This document shows positions 7,439 through 15,362 of a stretch of DNA of 16,954 nt, in pieces. The position numbers were made by a program, and so were the translations under genes. Source of the DNA: Dehalococcoidia bacterium UBA5748 (GTDB lineage: Bacteria; Chloroflexota; Dehalococcoidia; Dehalococcoidales; UBA5627); contig DIFM01000021.1 of assembly GCA_002419135.1 (NCBI GenBank), positions 1 through 16,954 of the forward strand, given 5' to 3'. Every line of letters starts with the position of its first letter. Position 1 is the stretch's first letter. The notes beneath the pieces are model-generated. The model was not told the origin of the DNA. It made no database searches and saw only the letters and a list, made by a program, of their open reading frames with translations.

Positions 7439-7462
7439 CCGTAATTCTATTATGATTCCTTA

Positions 7463-8746
7463 TTAGAATATCGGATTCAAGGGTATCGTCTGTTCCCTGG
7501 TAGGACCGATGCAGGCAAAATTGACCGGGCAATCCATAAAATCTTCCATGCGTTTGATGTATCTTCTGGCTTGTACCGGCAAATCCTGATACTTGCGTAT
7601 GTGGTCGGTAGAAGTTTGCCATCCGTCCAGTTCTTCATAAACCGGTTTGCACCTCTCATATTCGGAAACACCGGCGGGGATGTAATCGATAATCTTGCCA
7701 TCCAGTTCATAAGCGGTGCAGATTTTTAACTTCGGCAGTTCATCAAGAACATCGATGCGCGTTATAATACCGCCGGTGAAACCGTTAATCTGGCTTGAAA
7801 AACGAGCGGCTACACCATCAAACCATCCGCAACGGCGCGGCCTGCCGGTAGTAGTACCGAATTCATGCGCCTTGACACGAATCGCCTCGCCGACTTCATC
7901 GTCAAGTTCCGTGGGCATCGGACCGCTTCCTACTCTGGTGCAGTATGCTTTATAGACACCCAATACCCTATCGATACTGGTAGGGCTTACTCCCGAACCC
8001 AGACAACCGCCGGCGGATAACGGTGATGACGAAGTAGCATACGGGTAAGTGCCGAAATCGGGGTCCAACAATGCACCCTGTGCTCCTTCAAGTATAATCA
8101 TATCGTTTCTCTTCTGCGCATCCCTGAGCAATGTAATCGTTTCTCTAATATAGGGGGCCAGTCGATCACCGTATTCACAACACTTTTTGTAGATTTCTTC
8201 CAAAGACAGGGGTTCGACCCCGTATATCTTGGTTAAGATATCATTCTTGGTTTCAACTACCATAGCGAGGCGTTCTCTTAAACCTTCCCTATCGAGCAGT
8301 TCACCGATTCTGATGCCCTGTCTGGCGGTCTTATCCGCAAAAGCAGGCCCTATACCGCGCCTGGTAGTCCCCAAGGCTTTACCGGCGCGGGATTTTTCCT
8401 CCAGTTCGTCTATAAGTATATGATAAGGCATAACGATATGTGCCCTATCACTTATAACAAGACGACCGGTATCCACTCCGCATTCGTTAAGTGCATCTAT
8501 CTCATCGATAAGCTTAGCCGGATTTACCACCACACCGTTACCGATAACACAGGTAACGCCCGGATAGAATATTCCCGAAGGAACAAGGTGCAGTTTAAAC
8601 TCCCCTGACGGATTGATTACCGTATGACCGGCATTATCACCGCCGGAAAAGCGCACCACTACCTGAGCATTCTCAGACAGCATATCGACAACTTTACCTT
8701 TTCCCTCATCCCCCCATTGAGCTCCAACAATAGCTACAACTGGCAT
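7463..8746 (-). CDS. purA: Adenylosuccinate synthetase
   Basis: PurA joins IMP and aspartate with GTP to give adenylosuccinate, the first step from IMP to AMP. The 427-residue protein has the GTP-binding loop WGDEGKGK with catalytic D13 and the partner H41 in NAGHTV. Further family segments are ARRGIGPAFADK, EGAQGALLDPDFGTYPYATSS, and the IMP/Arg-loop region TTTGRPRRCGW. The TKID-type guanine motif appears as TRIDVLDEL. AGGTGA at 8751-8756 precedes the ATG. It starts 17 bp after the CDP-alcohol phosphatidyltransferase stop, so it appears to be the last gene of the inositol-lipid operon, an arrangement with no evident metabolic reason. A terminator follows. Confidence 0.98.
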   Translation of the reverse strand: MPVVAIVGAQWGDEGKGKVVDMLSENAQVVVRFSGGDNAGHTVINPSGEFKLHLVPSGIFYPGVTCVIGNGVVVNPAKLIDEIDALNECGVDTGRLVISDRAHIVMPYHILIDELEEKSRAGKALGTTRRGIGPAFADKTARQGIRIGELLDREGLRERLAMVVETKNDILTKIYGVEPLSLEEIYKKCCEYGDRLAPYIRETITLLRDAQKRNDMIILEGAQGALLDPDFGTYPYATSSSPLSAGGCLGSGVSPTSIDRVLGVYKAYCTRVGSGPMPTELDDEVGEAIRVKAHEFGTTTGRPRRCGWFDGVAARFSSQINGFTGGIITRIDVLDELPKLKICTAYELDGKIIDYIPAGVSEYERCKPVYEELDGWQTSTDHIRKYQDLPVQARRYIKRMEDFMDCPVNFACIGPTREQTIPLNPIF

Positions 8747-8763
8747 ATCATCACCTACTTAGT

Positions 8764-9345
8764 TTATTTTAACTGACGCCATACATGGTGCAGTCGCTGA
8801 CCTATGGTAATCAGGCTAAAGAAAGCAATTATACCGAGGGCAATCTCCAACCGGTTTATAAAAAAACCGATTGCCAATACTATAACCCTTTCAGGGCGGG
8901 TAAACAGCCCCTTGAGGCATTCCACTTTTATAATCTCCGCTTTAGCCCGTATATAACTTACCACCAGCGAAGATAACATTGTAACACCCGCAAGCATAAT
9001 CCCCAACACGGAACCTTCTACACTAAACCAGTATAAAAGACCGATTAAAATTACACCTTCCGATAGCCTATCTAAAGTAGAATCAAGTACTTCACCATAA
9101 ACACTTACTTTACCTGTTCTTCTTGCCAGCGAACCGTCCAGCATATCGAAATAACCACCGAACAATAACAACAAACCGGCAACCGGCATATTACCAAAGG
9201 CAGCGAATACAGCGGTAACCACGGCAATAATAAACCCTATCCAGGTTAAAGTATTGGGTGTAATACCTGTTTTTTCAAGCAGGTTTACCACCGGGTCGGT
9301 ACAAACTTTTTCTGCCCTCTTGCGTAATTGCGCCATTTTACTCAT
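8764..9345 (-). CDS. pgsA: CDP-alcohol phosphatidyltransferase, probable phosphatidylinositol-phosphate synthase
   Basis: The enzyme displaces CMP from a CDP-linked lipid with an alcohol acceptor. The 193-residue membrane protein shows the complete family signature: D67, D70, G71, A74, R75, G84, D88 and D92, with the exact spacing needed for the two metal ions. About six hydrophobic segments are seen, near residues 33-50, 53-66, 96-108, 112-130, 153-164 and 167-181. After the signature, SYIRAKAE and RPERVIVL resemble the region that distinguishes actinobacterial PI-phosphate synthases (PgsA1) from phosphatidylglycerol-phosphate synthases. The neighbouring ino1 gene also points to inositol-1-phosphate as acceptor. 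The start at 9345 lacks a strong ribosome-binding site; the Met at residue 4 is an alternative. Assignment to the family is firm; inositol specificity is inferred. Confidence 0.85.
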   Translation of the reverse strand: MSKMAQLRKRAEKVCTDPVVNLLEKTGITPNTLTWIGFIIAVVTAVFAAFGNMPVAGLLLLFGGYFDMLDGSLARRTGKVSVYGEVLDSTLDRLSEGVILIGLLYWFSVEGSVLGIMLAGVTMLSSLVVSYIRAKAEIIKVECLKGLFTRPERVIVLAIGFFINRLEIALGIIAFFSLITIGQRLHHVWRQLK

Positions 9346-9385
9346 AGTTATATCAATTTCAAAAATAACCGATGGGAAACCAAAG

Positions 9386-10555
9386 CTAAACTAAGACTTC
9401 GGATTTTTCTTCATCGTCAGCCGGGTTTGTCACGTTTCTTTTACCCAGCACTTCCAAATAGTAATCATAAACCCGCCGGGCAACTTTATTCCAATCGTAT
9501 TGTTGTGAAGTTATAATACCGTTTGCCCCCATCCCCGAACGAAGCTCTTTATCGGACAAAATACAGCTTATTGCATCAGCCAGAGGCTTCGATTTGCGGG
9601 GGCGCACCAATAAACCTTCCTTGCCGTTGGTTAATACCGTTCTGTACCCTGAAATATCGGTAGCCACGATAGCTGTCCCCACCGCCATCGCCTCCAGCAG
9701 TACAATACCAAAGCTTTCGCCGCTGACTGCCGGTGAGCAATAAACATCGGCGGTTTTATAATAGCGCGGCAAATCATCCAGCGAAACCTTACCCAAAAAA
9801 ACCACGTCCTCGATATTTTCCCGCCTTACCTTATTTTCGTATTTCCTGCGAAATCTTATGCCGGGGCCGATTACAATCAACCTCGAATTCGGATGTTTCT
9901 TTTTAACAATTTTATAGGCATCAATCAGATATTTAAGCCCTTTACGTTTTTCCAGTCTGCCGACAAAAAGTATGTTGAGTTTACCATCGAGATATTCTCC
10001 CATCGGCTTAACATCCGGATTGAAATAATCCAGGTCGATGCCATTGGGAATAATCCGGTAATCACCCGGCACATACTTCTTTGCATAATCCATAGCCGGT
10101 TTCGATACGGCAATTTTCCCGATAATCCTATGACGACGCCTTTTAAGTTTGTAGGTGGTAACAGGCCATCCGAAATAGTAGTTTGGGATAACCCCGGAAG
10201 CATGAAACGTTCCGATAATGGGCGCATCGGCAAATTTGAGCATACTGGAACACACCATAGGCATACACGGTTCATGCAGATGGAATATATCGAACTTCTC
10301 TTTTTCAAGAACCTTATCTATGCGCGAAGCCAGCCTCAAGGAGGTGCTTATACGCAGTGTAGTTCCTTTAACCGGAAAAGGACGCGCCTTGCCGATTTCT
10401 ATAAAGCTATCATAATTTTCGATAGGCTTCGACGTCGGGGCGATGATTTTAACCTCATGCCCCATTTTTGTCAGATGTTTTTCCAGCGCAACAATATGAT
10501 TAACCACCCCCCCGGGATATGCAAAATCATAGGGGGACACTAATGCAATTTTCAC
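9386..10555 (-). CDS. GT4-family glycosyltransferase, PimA-like (phosphatidylinositol mannosyltransferase candidate)
   Basis: This 389-residue GT-B retaining glycosyltransferase has the N-terminal GGV loop (residues 15-17) used for acceptor/donor contact. GTFHAS follows with His at residue 118, the same number as the essential His of mycobacterial PimA. The donor-binding VGRLEKRKG (198-206) and the E-x7-E motif (E280 and E288 in ESFGIVLLE) are also present. PimA transfers mannose from GDP-mannose to the inositol ring of phosphatidylinositol at the inner membrane face. Placement between ino1 and a PI-phosphate-synthase-like gene supports that role here, but other GT4 enzymes look similar. The start is GTG at 10555, 55 bp after the ino1 stop. 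The C-terminal tail (about 370-389) is acidic and atypical. No membrane segment is seen. Confidence 0.8.
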   Translation of the reverse strand: MKIALVSPYDFAYPGGVVNHIVALEKHLTKMGHEVKIIAPTSKPIENYDSFIEIGKARPFPVKGTTLRISTSLRLASRIDKVLEKEKFDIFHLHEPCMPMVCSSMLKFADAPIIGTFHASGVIPNYYFGWPVTTYKLKRRRHRIIGKIAVSKPAMDYAKKYVPGDYRIIPNGIDLDYFNPDVKPMGEYLDGKLNILFVGRLEKRKGLKYLIDAYKIVKKKHPNSRLIVIGPGIRFRRKYENKVRRENIEDVVFLGKVSLDDLPRYYKTADVYCSPAVSGESFGIVLLEAMAVGTAIVATDISGYRTVLTNGKEGLLVRPRKSKPLADAISCILSDKELRSGMGANGIITSQQYDWNKVARRVYDYYLEVLGKRNVTNPADDEEKSEVLV

Positions 10556-10610
10556 AATACTACCAACCCCCGCACCATACGTTACCGGAATAATATATCA
10601 TCGGAACAGA

Positions 10611-11756
10611 TTAATTTTTCTTTTTCGGGCCGACTTGCTCCGAACTGCCATCTGCAACATCCCCCGAAGCTTTATCTGCCGACTTTGAATTAGTTGCGAT
10701 AAACTCCTCCACCATACGGCGGGCATCATCATCATGATATTGAATAGGAGGCGATTTCATGAAGTAAGATGACGGAGCGTTCAAGCTGCCCTTGATTCCA
10801 TTATCTAAGGCGAGTTTAACACACCGCACAGCATCGATTACGACACCAGCCGAATTGGGGCTATCCCAGACTTCAAGCTTGGCTTCAACTTTCAAAGGTA
10901 CATCGCCGAATGTACGCCCTTCCATTACGATATAACAATATTTGCGGTCTTTTAACCAGGGAACATAGTCGCTGGGACCGACATGAATATCGTCCGGATC
11001 CATTTTATAATCAAGCTGTGAAGTAACAGCATTGGTCTTGGAAATCTTCTTGGATTCCAGACGTTCTCTCTCAAGCATGTTCAGGAAATCGGTATTGCCG
11101 CCGAAGTTCAACTGATAGGTGTGTTCCAGTTTAACACCCCTATCGGCGAATAACCTGGTAAGCACACGATGTGTTATGGTGGCACCGACCTGCGACTTGA
11201 TATCATCACCGATGATAGGCAGTCCTTTAGCCTCGAAGCGCTGCTGCCAGTACTTCTCACGGGCGATAAAGACCGGTATACAGTTTACCATACCGCAACC
11301 TGCTTCCAGAATTTGCTCTACATACCACTTGGTTGCCTCTTCGCTTCCGACCGGAAGGTAGTTTATTACCACATCAGTCTTGGTCTCTTTAAGTATTTTT
11401 ACGATATCGGCAGTGTGACCGGGTGCCTTCTCAATAATCTGCGATAGATATTTTCCCAAACCGTCGTGAGTCATACCTCTTTCGACTTTAACACCCATCG
11501 GTTCCACATCGCAGAACTTATATGTGTTGTTTGGTGCGGAGTATATAGCCTGTGACAAATCTTTCCCGACTTTGTTTTTGTCTACATCAAAAGCAGCAAC
11601 AAAATTGATATCGCTGATATGATAACCGCCGAGATTGACGTGCATTAATCCGGGAACGAAATCACATTCCTTTGCTTTTTTATAGAATTGAACACCCTGA
11701 ACAAATGATGAACAACAGTTTCCGACACCGATTACAGCTACATTTATTTTACCCAA
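10611..11756 (-). CDS. ino1: Myo-inositol-1-phosphate synthase
   Basis: Ino1 isomerises glucose-6-phosphate to inositol-1-phosphate using bound NAD in an oxidation, aldol cyclisation and reduction sequence. The 381-residue protein has the NAD-binding VAVIGVGNCCSS (residues 6-17), the highly conserved GDDIKSQVGAT (183-193) and LNFGGNTDFLNM (216-227). Length and sequence fit the short prokaryotic form found in actinobacteria and archaea, not the longer eukaryotic one. A Ser/Gly/Lys-rich tail of about 25 residues follows the core. The start is TTG at 11756, with AAGGGG 8 nt upstream. Transcription probably starts from the promoter at 11937-11966. It heads the run ino1, PimA-like glycosyltransferase, phosphatidyltransferase, purA, and should supply the inositol phosphate for the lipid enzymes. 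Confidence 0.95.
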   Translation of the reverse strand: MGKINVAVIGVGNCCSSFVQGVQFYKKAKECDFVPGLMHVNLGGYHISDINFVAAFDVDKNKVGKDLSQAIYSAPNNTYKFCDVEPMGVKVERGMTHDGLGKYLSQIIEKAPGHTADIVKILKETKTDVVINYLPVGSEEATKWYVEQILEAGCGMVNCIPVFIAREKYWQQRFEAKGLPIIGDDIKSQVGATITHRVLTRLFADRGVKLEHTYQLNFGGNTDFLNMLERERLESKKISKTNAVTSQLDYKMDPDDIHVGPSDYVPWLKDRKYCYIVMEGRTFGDVPLKVEAKLEVWDSPNSAGVVIDAVRCVKLALDNGIKGSLNAPSSYFMKSPPIQYHDDDARRMVEEFIATNSKSADKASGDVADGSSEQVGPKKKN

Positions 11757-11840
11757 TTTATTAACCCCTTTCCGATAACAGCAAATTTTTTTTTAATTTT
11801 CGGCCATGTTATTATTTTTGAAGAAGAAGCAGTTTACTCA

Positions 11841-11852
11841 GGTTTTAAAACC
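11841..11852. other. Perfect 12-bp palindrome in the ino1 leader
   Basis: GGTTTTAAAACC is a perfect palindrome about 85 bp upstream of the ino1 start codon and downstream of its predicted promoter. It could be an operator for a dimeric regulator. Only one copy was noticed, so this is weak. Confidence 0.2.
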
Positions 11853-11936
11853 AACCGCCAGATATACTCTTCCTTCAATTATAAACAATTGTTAAGTATC
11901 CCTCAATCATTCCCTGACTGCGAAAACACCAACAGA

Positions 11937-11966
11937 ACTATAGCTATTTTATACGTGAGTTGTCAA
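11937..11966 (-). promoter_or_regulatory. Promoter upstream of ino1
   Basis: On the leftward strand a consensus TTGACA (11961-11966) and TATAGT (11937-11942) are separated by 18 bp. The start of transcription would be near 11930, giving a leader of roughly 170 nt before ino1. The promoter lies in the 251-bp gap after truB, in which no clear truB terminator was found, so read-through from the nusA operon may add to expression. Confidence 0.65.
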
Positions 11967-12007
11967 GGTCGCAAGTAATATACACATCTACCGGGATTCC
12001 CTCACAT

Positions 12008-12883
12008 TTAATTAAATACTTTCTGCGATTTCCACTTCCCTGTTGCAGTGTCAAGATTCAATATCGCCAGTAGATTACCTTTATTATCATAAGCACAACA
12101 CTTAGCATCTGTCGTGCCTTCCAGCACTACGGGAACACCGTTCTTGATAAAACTTGCCTGCTCATCGAGCACTGTTACTGATTCCCAGTCTTTCATAATG
12201 TAACCCGGCGGGTAAACCAGACGCTGCCAGCAATCTTTGGAAAACGCTTCCTGAAGCTCCGATACGGATACGGCTCCTTCTATATCGAAAGGACCGTATC
12301 TTAACCTTTCCAATTCCGTTACACAGGCACCGCATCCCAACTTTTCGCCTAAATCGTTTGCCAGCGAGCGTACATAAGTACCCTTACTGCATTCCATCTC
12401 AATCGTAATAACAGGCGAACTATAGTCTAACATCTCCAGCCTGTAAATATGTGCCTGCCTCTTTCCTCTTTCAACCGTAATACCGGCTCTCGCCAGTTTA
12501 TATAAACACTGTCCGTTATGTTTTAGCGCACTGTACATCGGGGGTTCCTGCTCGATTGCACCCCGAAAATATGCCAGAGCTGATTCAACATCCGCTGCTT
12601 TTATTTGCCGAACATCCGATTGTTTGATAACTGTGCCTTCTATATCGTAAGTATCGGTGGTTATCCCGAGTTTTATAACAGCCCGGTAAGTTTTTTTTGC
12701 GTTCATTAAAAATTCAATAACTCTGGTTGCACTGCCAAAGCACACGGGTAAAACACCGCTTGCCAGCGGGTCGAGGGTGCCGGCATGCCCTACTTTTTTT
12801 ATTCCGGCAAGATGCCTTACCAGCGATACCACCTTAAAGGAAGTCATTCCTGACGGTTTATTTATATTCAGTATTCCATCCAA
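12008..12883 (-). CDS. truB: tRNA pseudouridine-55 synthase
   Basis: TruB converts U55 in the T loop of most tRNAs to pseudouridine. The 291-residue protein begins with GILNINKPSGMTS and has the catalytic Asp at residue 38 in GHAGTLDPLASG. RVIEFLMNAKKTYRA and the KGTYVRSLANDLG motif also match the family. The last 60 or so residues fit a small PUA-like RNA-binding domain. The start is TTG at 12883, two bases after the rbfA stop, so translation is probably coupled; only a short AGG lies upstream. It is the last gene of the nusA-ylxR-infB-rbfA-truB cluster, the usual position. Confidence 0.96.
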   Translation of the reverse strand: MDGILNINKPSGMTSFKVVSLVRHLAGIKKVGHAGTLDPLASGVLPVCFGSATRVIEFLMNAKKTYRAVIKLGITTDTYDIEGTVIKQSDVRQIKAADVESALAYFRGAIEQEPPMYSALKHNGQCLYKLARAGITVERGKRQAHIYRLEMLDYSSPVITIEMECSKGTYVRSLANDLGEKLGCGACVTELERLRYGPFDIEGAVSVSELQEAFSKDCWQRLVYPPGYIMKDWESVTVLDEQASFIKNGVPVVLEGTTDAKCCAYDNKGNLLAILNLDTATGKWKSQKVFN

Positions 12884-12885
12884 GA

Positions 12886-13242
12886 CTATACCTGTTCTTC
12901 AGGTTTCGAAACCCGGTCGATTAAGTCAATTATATGGGAAGCCCTTTCAATCGAGTTATCCCAATAAAACGACAACGACGGAACGTATCTCATTCTGATG
13001 CGCTTACTTAATTCCTTATGTAAATATCCTGAAGCCGATTCAAGCGTGGATATGATCTCTTTTTTTTCATCTTCAGTGCATATGCAACTCACGTAGACCT
13101 TGGAATGCTTTAAGTCTGCCGCCGTTTCCACCGCATTTATAGAAAGAAAATTTCCCAGACGCGGGTCTTTTATCTGGCGCAACAGTAAGTCGCTTATTTC
13201 CTGGCGGATGAGCTGATTCACCCGCTCGATACGATATGACAT
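12886..13242 (-). CDS. rbfA: Ribosome-binding factor A
   Basis: RbfA binds the immature 30S subunit and helps 16S rRNA 5'-end maturation, especially in the cold. The 118-residue protein is of normal length. It shows the KH-like family pattern: SYRIERVNQLIRQEISDLL, then KDPRLGNFLSINAVETAADLKHSKVYVS, then LHKELSKRIRMRYVPSLSFYWDNSIE. The ATG at 13242 lies 10 bp after the infB stop and has only a weak AGG-type ribosome-binding site, consistent with coupling to infB. The truB start follows two bases after the stop. Confidence 0.96.
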   Translation of the reverse strand: MSYRIERVNQLIRQEISDLLLRQIKDPRLGNFLSINAVETAADLKHSKVYVSCICTEDEKKEIISTLESASGYLHKELSKRIRMRYVPSLSFYWDNSIERASHIIDLIDRVSKPEEQV

Positions 13243-13252
13243 TTTATTTTAC

Positions 13253-15076
13253 CTATTTAGACCTTTCCAGGCTATAACACTCGAATATATCGCCCACCTG
13301 GAACTTATCATAGTTATCGAGCGTAATGCCGCACTCATAACCGGTAGCTACCTCTTTCACATCATCCTTAAAACGCCTCAGAGAGGAAATAGTGGTATCT
13401 GCCACTATCTTATTGCCTCTTTTTAGTCGTACCTTGGCACCGCGTTTTATTTTGCCGTCCAGCACATAAGAACCGGCAACACCACCCTTTTTACCGGCGG
13501 AGAACACTTCTCTAACTTCGGCGTGCCCGTCGATTACTTCAATATACTCCGGTTCCAGCATACCTTTAAGAGCTTTTTCGACATCATCGATTAAATCGTA
13601 GATAATCTTATAAGTTCGTATATCCACACCCTCGGCATCTGCCATACGCTGAGCACCCACATCGACACCTGTATTAAAAGCCACTACAAGACCCTGTGAA
13701 GCAACGGCCAGCATTACATCTGTTTCCGTAACATTACCGGTACCGGCATGTACCAGTTTTACCTGTACTTTATCGGTTTGCAGCCGTTCAATGGAATCCT
13801 TTATCGGTTCCACACTGCCCTGAACGTCGGCTTTCATTACAATATTCAATTCTTTTACTGTGCCGGCGTTAACCTGGTCTAAAAGATTGGAAAGATTAGC
13901 TGCTTTTGCCGCTGCCGCTGTTTCTTTGCGATTCTCTTCCGCCACATTACGCGCCTGTTTTTCATCGGCAACAACCGTCATGGTATCACCTACCTGTGGA
14001 ACCTCATGCATGCCCAGCAGGACTACCGGAGTCGAAGGCTTGGCTTTCCTGACCTGTTTGCCGGAATCGTTAAACATAGCCCGAACACGTCCCCAGGTAT
14101 TGCCGATAACAACCATATCACCCGGTTTTAAGGTACCGTCATGCACCAATACGGTTGTAAGCGGACCCTTGCTTTTATCCATTTCCGCTTCGATTACGAC
14201 ACCCTTGGCAGGCAGGGTCGGGTCTGCCCTGAGGTTTTCCATTTCGGCAACTAAAAGCAGGTTTTCCAGAAGTTCCTGTATTCCTTCTCTTGCTTTCGCT
14301 GAAGTTCCTACCGCAATGACATCTCCACCCCACTCTTCCACCACCAACCCGGCTTCGGCCAGTTGCTGTTTTACAAAATCCGGATTGGCTTCCGGTTTAT
14401 CAATTTTATTTATAGCTACTACAATGGGTACACCGGCTGCTTTGGCATGGCTTATGGCTTCCAGTGTTTGCGGTTGTACGCCGTCGTCGGCGGCGACCAC
14501 CAACACCGTAACATCCGTTATCTGAGCCCCCCTGGCTCTCATTGCCGTAAAAGCTTCATGTCCCGGTGTATCAAGAAAAGTAATCTTTTGCCCGTTTATC
14601 TCTACCTGGTAAGCGCCGATATGCTGCGTTATACCACCGGCTTCGGAATCCATCACATTAGTTTTTCTGATAGCATCCAGCAACCTGGTCTTTCCGTGGT
14701 CTACATGCCCCATAATAGTGATGACCGGCGGACGCGGCTTCAAATTCGTTTCGGTAGTTAAAAGCTGCTGCTGCCTTTTAATTTCGCTGATGACGCTGGC
14801 CGACTTACGGACGGTCTGCGTTTTTAACTGCGCTTTGTATCCATAAAAAGCGGCAATTTTCTCCGCTACTTCAAAATCGATAACCTGATTGATATTTGCC
14901 ATAATACCGTTACGCATCAATTGCTTGATAATATCGACAACAGTAACCTTGAGCATTTCCGATAGCTGCCTGACACTGACATTATGGGGTATTTCTACCG
15001 ACTTATCGACAGTCTCTGTATTAACGGTATTATTTGCGCTCTTGGTATTATCGTTCTGTTTCTTTATTTCAGCCAC
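13253..15076 (-). CDS. infB: Translation initiation factor IF-2
   Basis: IF-2 is the GTPase that places initiator fMet-tRNA on the 30S subunit and promotes subunit joining. The 607-residue protein is compact compared with the 700-890 of many bacteria. It has a single IF2_N-like domain (about residues 33-80) with a short linker. The G domain then shows GHVDHGKT (123-130), DTPGH (169-173) and NKID (223-226). Domains II, III and IV follow; the last contains ECGITLDNYDKFQVGD. The start is GTG at 15076, with AAGGA 7 nt upstream and 10 bp after the ylxR stop. The long lysine/proline/glycine-rich N-terminal extension seen in many relatives is absent. No second in-frame start producing an obvious short isoform was identified. 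Confidence 0.97.
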   Translation of the reverse strand: MAEIKKQNDNTKSANNTVNTETVDKSVEIPHNVSVRQLSEMLKVTVVDIIKQLMRNGIMANINQVIDFEVAEKIAAFYGYKAQLKTQTVRKSASVISEIKRQQQLLTTETNLKPRPPVITIMGHVDHGKTRLLDAIRKTNVMDSEAGGITQHIGAYQVEINGQKITFLDTPGHEAFTAMRARGAQITDVTVLVVAADDGVQPQTLEAISHAKAAGVPIVVAINKIDKPEANPDFVKQQLAEAGLVVEEWGGDVIAVGTSAKAREGIQELLENLLLVAEMENLRADPTLPAKGVVIEAEMDKSKGPLTTVLVHDGTLKPGDMVVIGNTWGRVRAMFNDSGKQVRKAKPSTPVVLLGMHEVPQVGDTMTVVADEKQARNVAEENRKETAAAAKAANLSNLLDQVNAGTVKELNIVMKADVQGSVEPIKDSIERLQTDKVQVKLVHAGTGNVTETDVMLAVASQGLVVAFNTGVDVGAQRMADAEGVDIRTYKIIYDLIDDVEKALKGMLEPEYIEVIDGHAEVREVFSAGKKGGVAGSYVLDGKIKRGAKVRLKRGNKIVADTTISSLRRFKDDVKEVATGYECGITLDNYDKFQVGDIFECYSLERSK

Positions 15077-15086
15077 TATTCAATCC

Positions 15087-15362
15087 TTAGTAATTATTCC
15101 CCTGCTCAAGCAATTGCGCTTTATTGTCGGGGGTAATGGTCATGCGTAAAACACGGTCCAGTTGTCCATGCTTTAATCCTTTTTCCCAGCACTCCCGGGA
15201 CGGGCATAAATAAGCACCCCTGCCATTTTTTTTACTATCTATGTCTACTTCCACCCAAGCGTTTTCAAGACGCACAAGACGGATTAATTCCCGCTTGGGC
15301 TTAACCTCGCCACAGGCGGCACACGTGCGCATTGCTATATGTTTAGAAGTACTCTTCATCAT
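15087..15362 (-). CDS. ylxR: YlxR family RNA-binding protein (RnpM)
   Basis: The 91-residue protein has the YlxR signature: RTCAACGEVKPKRELIRLVR near the N-terminus and NGRGAYLCPSRECWEKG in the centre, with four Cys residues that could form a metal or structural site. The family is a small RNA-binding protein almost always encoded between nusA and infB; in Bacillus subtilis it has been linked to RNase P and named RnpM. Its first codons overlap the last 20 bases of nusA, so the start is coupled to nusA termination. Two adjacent ATG codons (15362 and 15359) and the ATG of MRTC further in are alternatives; I chose the first. Confidence 0.93.
   Translation of the reverse strand: MMKSTSKHIAMRTCAACGEVKPKRELIRLVRLENAWVEVDIDSKKNGRGAYLCPSRECWEKGLKHGQLDRVLRMTITPDNKAQLLEQGNNY

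Noticed and set aside
9893..10543. 216-residue open frame opposite the glycosyltransferase gene
   Set aside because: It is antisense to a well-supported gene with strong family motifs; its composition looks like a codon-bias shadow.
13860..14525. 221-residue open frame opposite infB
   Set aside because: Ser/Thr/Ala-rich shadow of the GTPase domain on the other strand, without a ribosome-binding site or recognisable domain.
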